DNA from: Caballeronia sordidicola
Lineage (GTDB): Bacteria > Pseudomonadota > Gammaproteobacteria > Burkholderiales > Burkholderiaceae
NCBI RefSeq assembly: GCF_002220365.1
Contig: NZ_MTHB01000094.1
Coordinates: 57,824 to 121,823, forward strand
Reading direction: 5' to 3'
DNA: 64,000 nt
Part shown: positions 8,620 to 17,844 of the stretch, piece after piece
Layout of the letters: each line of letters begins with the position of its first letter
Position numbering within the stretch: the first letter of the stretch is position 1
Position numbers and translations under genes: made by a program
The notes under the pieces: generated by a model
Told to the model about the DNA's origin: nothing
What the model saw: only the letters and a program-made list of their open reading frames with translations
The model's database searches: none

Positions 8620-8982
8620 CTAGCCACGACCACCGCCGTGGCCTCCACCGTGGCCGCCGCCGCCCTGCCACTGTCCACCCCCACCGCCGTGCCCGTAGCC
8701 GCCGCCGTGGCCGTAACCGCCGTGATAGCCGCCGCCATATCCGTGGTTCCAACCATGCCAGTTCACGCCATGGTTGTAGTAGTGGCCACCGTACCAGCCG
8801 CCTCCGCCCCCGCCGACGTAGATTCCACCGCCGTAAACAGCCGGATAACCAGAGTAATACGGCCCCGCATAACCCGTTGCATAGGGGTCGCCATATCCGT
8901 CGTATCCATAGCCGTAACCTGGCGCGACAGCACAACCGCCTAGACAGGCAACAAGGGCGAATAGTGCAATTGGTTTAAGCAT
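8620..8982 (-). CDS. Gly/Tyr/His-rich lipoprotein
   Basis: A 120-residue protein with a lipoprotein signal (hydrophobic core, lipobox LGGC at about residues 14-17), so it should be acylated on Cys17 and anchored to the envelope. The mature part is almost entirely Gly, Tyr, His and Trp: 'GYGYGYDGYG' near the start and 'GGGGHGGGHGGG' near the end. No known domain. It may act as a metal- or surface-binding coat component, but this is a guess. An antisense frame across the same bases is an Arg/Ser-rich artefact of the repetitive sequence. Confidence 0.65.
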   Translation of the reverse strand: MLKPIALFALVACLGGCAVAPGYGYGYDGYGDPYATGYAGPYYSGYPAVYGGGIYVGGGGGGWYGGHYYNHGVNWHGWNHGYGGGYHGGYGHGGGYGHGGGGGQWQGGGGHGGGHGGGRG

Positions 8983-9351
8983 GTGATCTTCTCCCGCGCT
9001 TCTTAAGTAGGAGCCGAGGAGCCTTGCTTAGTTCAAGCGCAATTGTGTCTCTGGATTACAGAGCGAAGCGCGTGGCGGGAAGATATCGTCGGCTAAATCC
9101 GCACACAGGTAATGCTGGTATCGCTGGTGATGCTCCTCGTCTTTCTGTCACGTACCATATTCAAGGTTCGTATTCTGGCCGGAAACTTTCGCGTCGTCCT
9201 GCACCAGGTCGATGCCGTCGATGCAAATAAACGCAACACAGCCGGTTCCTAAGTCGCGAAACCGACGCGGTAAGCGAACAGCTACGACAACCACGCCGAG
9301 GACAACCGAGGACTATTCCCGGCGTCCGGCGCATGCTGGCACGACGTTGCC
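8983..9351. other. Intergenic region, no gene recognised
   Basis: About 370 bases between two minus-strand exported-protein genes. Short open frames occur, but none has a domain or a convincing start. It should contain the promoter of the lipoprotein gene. Confidence 0.35.
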
Positions 9352-9636
9352 CTACTGCACGTTCGTTGCGACATTGTTGGAACCGTTCGTCGGCATCGCG
9401 CTCATGTCGGCACTATTTTGCATCGCCGGGCTTTGCATATTGCCGGGCATGGAACTTGTTGGCATGGAAACCGGATCGCCCCAGTGTGTCATTCCAGCCG
9501 TTGCCGCGCCGTGCGCATTACCGCCGCCCGAGCCGCCGTTCCCGTTGCCGCCACCCTGCGCGAATACTGTCGCCGAACCGCACAGGAGCGCCACCGACAC
9601 GCCCGCCAACATCGCTTTCCGCATTGCCTTGTTCAT
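9352..9636 (-). CDS. Small exported Gly/Asn/Met-rich protein
   Basis: A 94-residue protein with a Sec signal peptide (two Lys/Arg, hydrophobic core, cleavage predicted after 'SATVFAQ' near residue 27). The mature part starts with Gly/Asn repeats and then has Met- and Asn-rich sequence ('SMPTSSMPGNMQSPAMQN'). A GGAG lies seven bases before the ATG. Met-rich exported proteins sometimes bind copper, but no established family was recognised. Confidence 0.55.
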   Translation of the reverse strand: MNKAMRKAMLAGVSVALLCGSATVFAQGGGNGNGGSGGGNAHGAATAGMTHWGDPVSMPTSSMPGNMQSPAMQNSADMSAMPTNGSNNVATNVQ

Positions 9637-9743
9637 GGTGTTTCTCCGTTAGCCGCGAATGCTGAATTGCGTCGCGTCAAGGCTATATACGGGGCTGGCG
9701 GGGCACTGGATGCAATGGATGCCTAATCGAAGAAATCCGCTGC

Positions 9744-10805
9744 TCAATGAATATGGCGATGGTGAATATCCGGGAAATGTCCATGGGTGTGCGTCACCGG
9801 CACGTGTCGATGCGCATGGGTGTGGGGCTCCTCTCCATCCCACTTGAAATCGTGTGTGTGTTGATGATGCTCGTCATGACGATGCCGGTGATTGTGGTCC
9901 ATCAACACATGCGTATGCGCGTGCTCGTGGCGCTCACGAATATGCAGCCACACGCCGAGCACCATCAATGCGGCGGCCACCCAAAACAGCGGCCCCGGCA
10001 TTTCCGGCCACAGGATCAGCGAAAGCGTCACGCCGAATAGCGGCGCGACTGAAAAGTAAGCGCCGGTGCGCGCGGTGCCGAGATTGCGCAACGCGACAAC
10101 GAACAGAACCAGACTGACGCCGTATCCAGCCAGTCCAGTGAACATGGCCGCCGCCGTCCAGACCATACCGGGAAGATGCGCACCGAGCAAAAGGGCAATG
10201 CAAAGATTCACCGATCCGGCGATCAGCCCCTTCAAGCAGGCAATCACCATGGCGTCATTCGTCGATACCTTGCGCGTCAGGTTGTTATCGATCGCCCAGC
10301 ACGCACACGCGGCGGCGACCAGCAGCGCGCCGGCGGATACACCGGCCGCGCCCGGCTGCCATGAGAGCGCCACGCCGCCGGCAACAATTGCCACCATGCC
10401 GAGAAAAATCTGCGCATCCACATTCTCACGAAACACGACCCACGCAATCACCGCCGTGAATACGCCTTCAAGATTCAGCAATAGCGAACTCGTCGCAGCT
10501 GGCGTGGTGCTCAAGCCGAACATCAGCAACACCGGCCCCGCAATACCGCCAGCGACAATTGCGCCGAGCAACCAGGGCACCTCGGCCAACTGAATCCGGC
10601 TTTCGTTAGCGCGCTCTTTTTTGGACTGCCTGACGCGCTGGAAGACGATAGCGACGAGAAGGCCTACGCCGCTGCCCAAATAGAACAAGCCTGCGACCGT
10701 GAACGGCGACATCGTGCCAAGAAGGGTCTTGGCAAGCGGGGTTGTTGCACCAAAGAGCGCGGCCGCGAGAAGCGCCGTGAACGCAGCGTTGTAGCGTGCA
10801 GACAT
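9744..10805 (-). CDS. EamA/DMT family transporter with His-rich tail
   Basis: A 353-residue drug/metabolite-type transporter. Ten hydrophobic segments in two EamA repeats span residues 1-285 ('AALFGATTPLAKTLLG', 'LSTTPAATSSLLLNLEGVFT', 'YFSVAPLFGVTLSLILW'). An unusual cytoplasmic or periplasmic tail of 66 residues follows, of which 24 are His, arranged as many HxH pairs mixed with Asp/Glu. EamA proteins export metabolites or amino acids; the tail suggests metal sensing or metal transport, as in the His-rich loops of zinc transporters. The assignment as a metal transporter is inference; the fold assignment is firm. Confidence 0.88.
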   Translation of the reverse strand: MSARYNAAFTALLAAALFGATTPLAKTLLGTMSPFTVAGLFYLGSGVGLLVAIVFQRVRQSKKERANESRIQLAEVPWLLGAIVAGGIAGPVLLMFGLSTTPAATSSLLLNLEGVFTAVIAWVVFRENVDAQIFLGMVAIVAGGVALSWQPGAAGVSAGALLVAAACACWAIDNNLTRKVSTNDAMVIACLKGLIAGSVNLCIALLLGAHLPGMVWTAAAMFTGLAGYGVSLVLFVVALRNLGTARTGAYFSVAPLFGVTLSLILWPEMPGPLFWVAAALMVLGVWLHIRERHEHAHTHVLMDHNHRHRHDEHHQHTHDFKWDGEEPHTHAHRHVPVTHTHGHFPDIHHRHIH

Positions 10806-10936
10806 GGATTTTCCTGACTCCGGATTTAGCTACGATTCTAAAGAAAGTTATAGAACCCTGTCCGCGTGGTTCTCGCGCGCTTGCGGCCGACCAGTACGGC
10901 GATTCTTAGCGAACCACCGGGTCGGCGCCAAAGCAT

Positions 10937-12283
10937 TTAATACTGGTTTAGCGGTGGAAGCGGCGACTGTGCCTTGCGTTTTTTGCGAGCACGCCTGACC
11001 GCCTTGCGCAGCGCGCTCTCTGCCTTGTTCCAGTCAAGCTTAGCGTCGGGCGTGTCCGAATAATGTGTAGCGACTGTGTCTGCTAACGCCTGAAGTCCAG
11101 GATCGGCGGAAGAATGGAAGTCATCCACTCGCGCGGGATGCTTGAAATTGGGGCTCTTGTCCATCCATCGATATAGCGCCGGAATAATACGCGGCAAAGG
11201 ACCCTTGCTCGCAGCCGCACGCAAAACCCGCCACGCCGGCGCTTCTCCTTCGGCATAACGGCTCCGCGCAGTGACGAGAGCACGCTTAGCGAGCTTGTAG
11301 CGAGTCGCCAGCCTGGGATACGCCCAGATCAGAGCAAGCCCCAAGGCCAAAGTCATGGCAGCAATCAGCGCTCGCGAGCGGTCGATAACAATGATCCGAT
11401 GAGCACCGCCTTTGGACAACGCATCGAGAGGAATATCAAAGAGCGGTTTTTCGCTGGCAGCCGCCGCCGAAAAACTTACGGCGGGCAGCACGATTTTTTC
11501 TCTTCTTTTCGTCGCCGTGTTCCACCATTCAATGGTCACCGGCGGAAGTTTGAATCTTCCGCTGCGATTGACGACGTATGTCACCGTGTCCGTGCGTTCA
11601 CCCGCAACCAACCCTGCCCGATCCTGCATGATGTTCTTCGTACCGGCTGGTTTCGGGTAGCGTTTAAGCCCTTCCACGTCGCCGAAATTGACGGGCGGAA
11701 TCAACATCGACTCGGCTCCGGTTGCGGTTTGCGTAATGGTGCGGGTCAGCGCTCCGCCGACCTTGAGATCATCGGGCGAGGGTTCGATCGTTTGCTTTGC
11801 GCCAAGCTTTTGCGTCGGAAAGAAAACGCTCATGCCTTCGGCGCCGGCGGGAACCGTAGCAACGAGTCTTAGCGCCGGGGTCACTAGCGAGGCCGCCGCA
11901 GCGTTCGTGCCGCCTGGATGCACCGTGATAGGAAACGAGGGAATCTCGAACGCTCCCCCCGTTTGAGGGATGACTCGATACACCCTGCTCACGCCAAACC
12001 AGCTCACGCCGTTGATGACTTCATGCAGATTTTCGGCTTGCTCATCCGGCAAATTGACGATTGCACCCGGCACCGTGAACAGCGGCCAGTCCGGCGCCTC
12101 GGTGAACCAGGTTGTCGTCAGGCAATCCACAATGAGTTTGACTTCGGTTCCCGCCACGACCGTCCCCGCCGGCTCGATATGCGCGCGCACCAGAAGCTGC
12201 GGCGCGCCTTGCGCTGCGGCTGAGCCTGACGTGGTGAACACCAGGAACATCAAGATCAATAGAACGAACCCACGTGCTTTCAT
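10937..12283 (-). CDS. BatD-like membrane protein
   Basis: A 448-residue protein with a signal peptide, a large periplasmic Ig-like region (about 30-300) with BatD features ('GVSRVYRVIPQTGGAFEIPS', 'TVTYVVNRSGRFKLPPVTIE'), one transmembrane helix near 308-325 and a cytoplasmic basic tail ('RRARKKRKA'). Bat proteins were named for Bacteroides aerotolerance and usually sit with MoxR ATPases. The gene overlaps the VWA/TPR gene by four bases (ATGA), so it is translationally coupled as the last member of the operon. Confidence 0.85.
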   Translation of the reverse strand: MKARGFVLLILMFLVFTTSGSAAAQGAPQLLVRAHIEPAGTVVAGTEVKLIVDCLTTTWFTEAPDWPLFTVPGAIVNLPDEQAENLHEVINGVSWFGVSRVYRVIPQTGGAFEIPSFPITVHPGGTNAAAASLVTPALRLVATVPAGAEGMSVFFPTQKLGAKQTIEPSPDDLKVGGALTRTITQTATGAESMLIPPVNFGDVEGLKRYPKPAGTKNIMQDRAGLVAGERTDTVTYVVNRSGRFKLPPVTIEWWNTATKRREKIVLPAVSFSAAAASEKPLFDIPLDALSKGGAHRIIVIDRSRALIAAMTLALGLALIWAYPRLATRYKLAKRALVTARSRYAEGEAPAWRVLRAAASKGPLPRIIPALYRWMDKSPNFKHPARVDDFHSSADPGLQALADTVATHYSDTPDAKLDWNKAESALRKAVRRARKKRKAQSPLPPLNQY

Positions 12284-13869
12284 GGCGCACCCGCACTATT
12301 TTCGTCCGACTCCTGTTCGAATCGCCGATGTAAAAATGCAGCGGGCGACGTACTCAGGTTGCGCATCCATACGTCCTCGGACGGTTCCATAATGATCGTA
12401 CTTTGTTCGATCTTGCCCTTCTTTTTTTCTATTTTCACCTCGTCCGACTCTTCATCCTCCTCGTCCTTTTGAGGTTCCTGCTTAGGTTGCGCGATCAGTT
12501 TCCTCATCAGGTCCCGGTTGATCACTGCTTCGCGCAAACCGGGTTGAAGCGCCAGTGCATTATCGAAGGCCTTGATGGCGGACGGGTAGTCTTCAAGATG
12601 CGCGAGCGTATTACCCATGTAGAAGTAAGCCTGCGCCGTCTTAAGGCGTGAGAACGCTTCCAGCGCACCGGCATAATCTCCAGCGAGGTACGACGCGCGA
12701 CCTTTCCAAAGCGGGTCATCAAAACGTTGTGCCGCGGCATTGAAGTCACCGCGCTCGAACTGCCAGCGGCCTTGCTGATCGTGTGTGGCAAACAGATCCA
12801 GCCAGTTCCATGCAGCCGCTTGCGCCTCCCTGGGCGTCGCGCTGAAGGCCAGCGCAATCAGGACAACAGGCAGCCATTTCACGGTCCACCCCTTGCGAAA
12901 AGACCAAAGCCCGAGCAACAATAGCGGCAGCACCAGCCAGTAGCCCGTCTCCTTCCAGCGAGGCGCACGTTTTGATTCATCCACCTCTGCCAGCCAGGTC
13001 TGCGCTCGGCGTTGAACCCACGCGACGTCATCGCCGTCTGCCCGCACACTGGCAAGCGGAATGCCGGCGTCATGCGCTACCTTTTGTATTTCATCGGCGT
13101 CGAAGGTGCCCATCAGCGGATGGCCTTCATCGTCCATCGCAATGGTTCCGTTCGGGCCGCGGATCGCGCCGCCGTTCTCCGTGCCGACAGCAAGCCACAG
13201 CAGTTGATGATGAGATTGTTTAGCCTTCTGTACGAATGCATCCGTCTGGTTCTGGTCGAACCCGTCGCTAATAAAAACGATGGTCCCGGCCACCGGGTCT
13301 TTCGCCAGAAGCTGCTCGGCAATGTCGAGACCCGCGCTCACGTTCTTGCCATCGTGGGGCATCAACGAGGGGCCAAGCGCCGGCAAGTACAGCTCGAGCA
13401 TGGCCGGATCCTCGGTTGGCGGCACAACAAGGTGCGCTGTTGAGGCAAACACCACGAGCCCGGTTCGCGCTCCCTTGCGCGCAGCCGCCAGGTCCAGCAC
13501 CTTTTGTTTGGCGCGTTCAAGACGCGTGGGCGCGACATCGGTTGCGTCCATCGAATGGGCGAGTTCAAGGACAATCACGAGCGGCGCCTTGTCCTGGTTA
13601 AACGGCGGGCGTTCCTGCTGCCACGTCGGACCAGCGACTGCGATTGCTCCCACGGCAACGAGCAGTGCCAGCGTGTGGACCGGTTGAATGCGGCGGCGCG
13701 CTGTATCGCCTACTATCAGATGTTCGAGCAGCAGAGGGTCGATGATGTTGCGCCAGCGAGCGCGGACGCTGTTGCGTCGAAACCAGAATACGGGCAACAG
13801 GACGGCTGGGACGAGCAACCATAACCATTGAGGCCGCAAAAAATGAAATGCGGTCAGGTCAATTTCCAT
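12280..13869 (-). CDS. VWA-domain and TPR membrane protein (BatB/BatC-like fusion)
   Basis: A 529-residue protein: two N-terminal membrane helices (about 12-30 and 63-80), a von Willebrand A domain (95-290), further membrane helices near 305-345, and a TPR region (365-460) followed by a strongly acidic then basic stretch. It combines what are separate BatB and BatC in Bacteroides. The metal-ion site that should read DxSxS reads ELAHS at 102-106, so the first Asp is Glu and a Ser is Ala; ligand binding through Mg2+ is doubtful. It overlaps both neighbours (four bases downstream, eleven upstream). Confidence 0.85.
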   Translation of the reverse strand: MEIDLTAFHFLRPQWLWLLVPAVLLPVFWFRRNSVRARWRNIIDPLLLEHLIVGDTARRRIQPVHTLALLVAVGAIAVAGPTWQQERPPFNQDKAPLVIVLELAHSMDATDVAPTRLERAKQKVLDLAAARKGARTGLVVFASTAHLVVPPTEDPAMLELYLPALGPSLMPHDGKNVSAGLDIAEQLLAKDPVAGTIVFISDGFDQNQTDAFVQKAKQSHHQLLWLAVGTENGGAIRGPNGTIAMDDEGHPLMGTFDADEIQKVAHDAGIPLASVRADGDDVAWVQRRAQTWLAEVDESKRAPRWKETGYWLVLPLLLLGLWSFRKGWTVKWLPVVLIALAFSATPREAQAAAWNWLDLFATHDQQGRWQFERGDFNAAAQRFDDPLWKGRASYLAGDYAGALEAFSRLKTAQAYFYMGNTLAHLEDYPSAIKAFDNALALQPGLREAVINRDLMRKLIAQPKQEPQKDEEDEESDEVKIEKKKGKIEQSTIIMEPSEDVWMRNLSTSPAAFLHRRFEQESDENSAGAP

Positions 13870-14899
13870 GGCGCGCTCCGTCTATCTGCACGGTCTTTGG
13901 CCCTTGCTTTCGGCCCGGTGCGCGAAGCGCGGCGATCACCAATGCGAGGCAGTGATATAGCGTCAGTATCGACAGCGCAATGGCGAGCGGTATCCAGAAG
14001 AAATCTCGTTGCGGCCGATAAATTTCGCGCTTCACTTTCTCGGGCGTCATCTTGTCGAGTGTCGTGTAGACGTCGGCGAGTTCCTGCGGGTTGCCTAGCG
14101 CGTGGAATGCGCGTCCGCCGGTGATATCGGAGATTCGCTGCAACGCGTCCAGGTCGACCTTGTCTTCGCCCGTCGCACTCGGGTCTCCAATACCGACCGT
14201 ATGAATCACCAGCTTGTTGTTCTTTGCAATGTCGGCGGCACGCTCGGGCGGGATGGCGCTGCTCGTGTCGTTGCCGTCGGTCAAGAGGATCAATACCTTC
14301 TCCTGAGCCGGCGAATTGTCCATGAGCTTCACGGTCAGGCCGATAGCGTCGCCTATTGCCGTGCGCGGACCCGCCATGCCGATCTGCATCTGGTTCAGCA
14401 GCAGAAGCACGCTGTCGTGATCGAGGGTGAGCGGCGCTTGCGGATAAGCCGCCTCGCCAAATACCACGACTCCGATGCGGTCACCTTTGCGCCTAGCCAC
14501 GAAGTCCCTGACCACCTGTTTGACTGCCGTCAGCCGGTCCATTCGCTCGCCGGTTTGCGGGTTCACGAAGTCACGCGTGCTCATCGATTCAGACAGGTCG
14601 ATCGCCAACATGAGATCGCGAGCGGGTTCGTCGCGTGTGACAGGCGGCTCGACGAACACAGGTTTTGCAGAGGCAGTAACGAGCAGGATCCATAGCACCG
14701 GCATCATCACCCGCTGTACTACGTTGCGGCGCAAACGGACGCCGCCCGGCGCCGGCTGCTCGCCTGCCGCTTGCGCCATTTCGTGGAAAAACGGCATGCG
14801 GATCGCCGATGTGGTTGCGCGCCACGCGGGTGCCAGCCACCACACGAAGGCAGGCAACGGCAGCAGCAGGAACATCCACGGGAAGTCAAATTTCCACAT
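13859..14899 (-). CDS. VWA-domain membrane protein (BatA-like)
   Basis: A 346-residue protein with N-terminal membrane helices ('FPWMFLLLPLPAFVWWLAP'), a VWA domain whose MIDAS motif is intact (DLSES in 'LAIDLSESMSTRD'), the later MIDAS residues ('GPRTAIGDAIG', 'LLTDGND') and a C-terminal membrane helix near 307-327. MoxR AAA+ ATPases work with such VWA proteins to remodel or mature envelope proteins. It is in the middle of the operon, overlapping by 14 bases the DUF4381 gene upstream and by 11 bases the VWA/TPR gene downstream. Confidence 0.9.
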   Translation of the reverse strand: MWKFDFPWMFLLLPLPAFVWWLAPAWRATTSAIRMPFFHEMAQAAGEQPAPGGVRLRRNVVQRVMMPVLWILLVTASAKPVFVEPPVTRDEPARDLMLAIDLSESMSTRDFVNPQTGERMDRLTAVKQVVRDFVARRKGDRIGVVVFGEAAYPQAPLTLDHDSVLLLLNQMQIGMAGPRTAIGDAIGLTVKLMDNSPAQEKVLILLTDGNDTSSAIPPERAADIAKNNKLVIHTVGIGDPSATGEDKVDLDALQRISDITGGRAFHALGNPQELADVYTTLDKMTPEKVKREIYRPQRDFFWIPLAIALSILTLYHCLALVIAALRAPGRKQGPKTVQIDGARHGN

Positions 14900-15413
14900 G
14901 ATGGCGCTGGATCCAGTCGCGGGTGGCGCTTACCAGGGTCTCGACTTCGAGCGGTGTTATCGAGGCGATCTGTTCAGCGGGTGCGTAGCTCACGAGCGTC
15001 AGGAGCGCGCCGCTGCGTTCGTCGAATCGTCCTCGGGTGCGCTTGAGAAACGCGAGCCATTCATCACCGGTGAGCGCCGCAACACGTGCGCGCGGAGCCG
15101 CAGCGAGCGAGGTGCGTTTGATGAGCGACGGGATTGCGGCAAGCGCGACCGAACGACGTTGCGCATCGCTCAGGGCTACCTCGATTTCCGCCAACTCCGC
15201 CAGCGCCACTCGCCTGTAACGCGCCCTCTTATAACGATGCCAGGCCATCCAGCCGGCCCAAAGCACGGCCACGATCAGCAAGACCGCAACCGCCGCCCAT
15301 CCGATGGTTTGCGGCACCCACGACACCGCCTCGGGCAGCGCCAGCTCCTGCAGCGGCTTGAGCGCCGCCGGCGTATCGGCGGGTGCAAGTGAGGTCAAGG
15401 GCAAGGCATTCAT
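14886..15413 (-). CDS. DUF4381 membrane protein
   Basis: A 175-residue protein with one membrane helix (about 37-57, 'TIGWAAVAVLLIVAVLWAGW') and a cytoplasmic domain ('LKRTRGRFDERSGALL') typical of DUF4381, which is found almost only in MoxR-Bat operons. Its role is unknown; it may hold the ATPase and the VWA proteins together. It overlaps the DUF58 gene by four bases. Confidence 0.85.
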   Translation of the reverse strand: MNALPLTSLAPADTPAALKPLQELALPEAVSWVPQTIGWAAVAVLLIVAVLWAGWMAWHRYKRARYRRVALAELAEIEVALSDAQRRSVALAAIPSLIKRTSLAAAPRARVAALTGDEWLAFLKRTRGRFDERSGALLTLVSYAPAEQIASITPLEVETLVSATRDWIQRHHVEI

Positions 15414-16372
15414 AGGCCGCTGCCTGTCGTCGGCCTGACGCGTTCCCCGAACAGACGTCGAACCTGATCGACGGTGGGTTCATCGGTCGATAACGCCATC
15501 AGCGGCACACCACTCGATCGCAACAGGTCAGCCACCTCGGCGGTGCGGCCTTTGAACATGCTCGCGAGCGGCGCGCGGACCTTCTCCTGTTCGATGCGCA
15601 GTTCCACCTGAAGACGTCCTTCGCTGACCACCAGCGCACGGTGCTCGGGCATTCGCTGCCAGAGGGGGTCGAAGACCATCGCGGCGATGACGTCGTTGTG
15701 TTTGGATAGCTGGCGCAACAGCATGCGCGTACGCTCGCTCGCACCGGCAAAATCGCTCACGATACAGATAAGGTAGTCGTGTCCTGCAAGCTGCAGCACA
15801 CCTTGAAGCGCGGTATCGAGCTGACCGTAGTTCGTTCTGGACGCGCTCTCGGCATGCAACGCGGTGTTCATCCCCGCGAGCGCACCGAACAGCACCTTGA
15901 TCCGGCTGCGGCTGCGCAATGGCCTTACGCGGACAACGTGATCGTCGTCGAAGATCACGCCGCCCACTCGATCGCCCGCGGCGAAGCCCATCCACACCGC
16001 GAGTGCCGCGGCCTCCGCCGCCACCACCGACTTGAACGCGCGGCTCGACCCGAAAAACATGCTCATGCGCTGATCGACGACCACAAGAAGCGGGCGGTCC
16101 CGCTCTTCGGTGTACGCGCGAATCTGCGGCTTGCCGAGGCGCAACGAAACCTTCCAGTCGATGTGACGAATATCGTCGCCGGGAAGGTAGCCACGAATCT
16201 CTTCGAAGTTAAGGCCGCGGCCGCGCAACCGCGACGCATGATTGCCCGACAAGATGCTCGATAACGGCGCAGGCGCGACGAAGCTCAATCCCCGCGCACG
16301 AAATTCGAGCTTGGCGAGATGCGCCGCGTCGACATACACGCGGCCTATAGCAGCTTCGGATGCCACGGCCAT
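15410..16372 (-). CDS. DUF58 domain protein
   Basis: About 320 residues. The DUF58 hallmark is clear ('RGRGLNFEEIRGYLPGDDIR', 'HIDWKVSLRLGKPQIRAYTE'), followed by a VWA-like fold ('LLVVVDQRMSMFFG'). DUF58 proteins always accompany MoxR ATPases and are thought to bind the peptide or protein client. The start at 16372 is preferred because AGAGGA lies six bases upstream; the frame stays open to 16411 without a better signal. Unlike many homologues it has no obvious membrane helices. Confidence 0.87.
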   Translation of the reverse strand: MAVASEAAIGRVYVDAAHLAKLEFRARGLSFVAPAPLSSILSGNHASRLRGRGLNFEEIRGYLPGDDIRHIDWKVSLRLGKPQIRAYTEERDRPLLVVVDQRMSMFFGSSRAFKSVVAAEAAALAVWMGFAAGDRVGGVIFDDDHVVRVRPLRSRSRIKVLFGALAGMNTALHAESASRTNYGQLDTALQGVLQLAGHDYLICIVSDFAGASERTRMLLRQLSKHNDVIAAMVFDPLWQRMPEHRALVVSEGRLQVELRIEQEKVRAPLASMFKGRTAEVADLLRSSGVPLMALSTDEPTVDQVRRLFGERVRPTTGSGL

Positions 16373-16419
16373 TGATCGTCCTCTTGGCGTTGGGCGCAAG
16401 CTTGCGCGCAATTAGCGCG

Positions 16420-17379
16420 CTAAGCCGGCACGGCAACCTTTTCGATCAGGCGATCGATCACCTGGTCCGCACTGATGTTGTCCGCGTTGGCATCGTATGA
16501 AAGTATCAGCCGATGCCGCAGCACGGGATGGATAACGGCCCGCACATCGTCGGGCGTCACGAAACTGCGGTCCTGAAGCCATGCCTGCACGCGGCTGGCA
16601 CGATCAAGCCCGATCGCGCCACGCGGACTCGCACCAATTTCGATCCACTTGCCCAGGTCCGCGTCGATCTCGCCGCCATGCCGCGTCGCATTGACCAGCG
16701 ACACGATGTATTCATCGATAGCAGGGGCCACCACGATTTGCCGGACAGCCTGGCGCACCGCGAAAATGACATCCTGTGAAAGGGCATCGGTCACTTGAGG
16801 CGCGTCGTTGCTTTCACGTCGAAGCATTCGCAACATCGCTCGCTCGCTTTCCGGCGACGGGTAGGTAATCAGGACCTTGAAAAGAAACCGGTCCATTTGC
16901 GCCTCGGGCAATGGATAGGTCCCTTCCTGTTCAATCGGATTTTGCGTGGCCATCACCAGGAACAAATCCGGCATCTTGTGCGTTTTTCCGGCGACGGAAA
17001 TCTGCCGTTCTTCCATTGCTTCGAGCAGAGCTGACTGAACCTTGGCGGGTGCGCGATTAATCTCGTCCGCGAGAATCAGGTTGCCGAAAATGGGGCCTGG
17101 CTGAAATGTCAGCGTTCGCTCCGTGCCTGATTGCAGCAGCGTTTCCGCACCCGTGATGTCGGACGGCAGCAGGTCGGGCGTGAACTGAATGCGGCTCATG
17201 GTTGCCGCCAGCCGCGTAGCAATGGCTTTGACCGTGCGGGTCTTTGCAAGCCCTGGCAGGCTCTCGAGCAGCACATGACCGTCCGCCAAAAGCGCGATCA
17301 GCACCTGCCGGACGACGGCTTCCTGGCCGACTATTGCTTCGTCGACGCTGGCTTCGAAGCGCAGGATAGTTTCACGCAT
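16420..17379 (-). CDS. MoxR family AAA+ ATPase
   Basis: A 319-residue AAA+ protein. Walker A reads LPGLAKTRTV (59-61 to about 69), Walker B ILADEINRAP, sensor 1 ATQNPIEQEGTYPLPEAQ, with the AAA lid at the C-terminus. MoxR ATPases act as chaperones that insert cofactors or assemble membrane complexes with VWA partners; exactly such partners follow in the same operon. It is the promoter-proximal gene, 47 bases ahead of the DUF58 gene. Confidence 0.92.
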   Translation of the reverse strand: MRETILRFEASVDEAIVGQEAVVRQVLIALLADGHVLLESLPGLAKTRTVKAIATRLAATMSRIQFTPDLLPSDITGAETLLQSGTERTLTFQPGPIFGNLILADEINRAPAKVQSALLEAMEERQISVAGKTHKMPDLFLVMATQNPIEQEGTYPLPEAQMDRFLFKVLITYPSPESERAMLRMLRRESNDAPQVTDALSQDVIFAVRQAVRQIVVAPAIDEYIVSLVNATRHGGEIDADLGKWIEIGASPRGAIGLDRASRVQAWLQDRSFVTPDDVRAVIHPVLRHRLILSYDANADNISADQVIDRLIEKVAVPA

Positions 17380-17844
17380 GGCTATCGATCCGTTAACCGT
17401 TTCACTATTGGATACCCGGGCACTAACTCTGTTTGAGAAAGACCTTCGCGCAGACGTTAAAGCACACCACGCAGTTCGTCAAAGATTCAGTACCTCTTAA
17501 AAAATCATGGAAAAGTCGTAGAAAAGTTGTTGCCTGCTTCTAACAAATATGAGATTGGTGGCTACTATCGAAGGCTAAGTTACGCGTTTGTAAGACGCAA
17601 TGGTGTGTTCCATGTGCGCGTGTAAAAACACGCCGCGGGGTAGCTGTTTGCGTCGCGATCATTCGAATTGACCGGTTGTCCGTGATGCCTGGGACACGGT
17701 CGATCGGATCACCGGAATAACGATAGATTCAATAGCGGGCATATGACGACAGCGTTTAGTCATACTTATTTTGTCTCGCTTAGCGGGAATTGAATATGTC
17801 GAAGATTCACGCACGACGCCCTGATCGGCGCGAGGTAACAGGCC
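17380..17844. other. Divergent promoter region, MoxR operon / sulfatase locus
   Basis: About 465 bases with no convincing gene. It should hold back-to-back promoters. A short hairpin GCGTGT-AAAA-ACACGC lies near 17618-17633, and a partial symmetric element (GACCGGTTGTCC and GGGACACGGTC) near 17670-17702. Neither was assigned to a regulator. Confidence 0.4.

Noticed and set aside
8541..8978. Long Arg/Ser-rich plus-strand frames
   Set aside because: They are antisense to the Gly/Tyr-rich lipoprotein; repetitive codons keep the opposite frames open.
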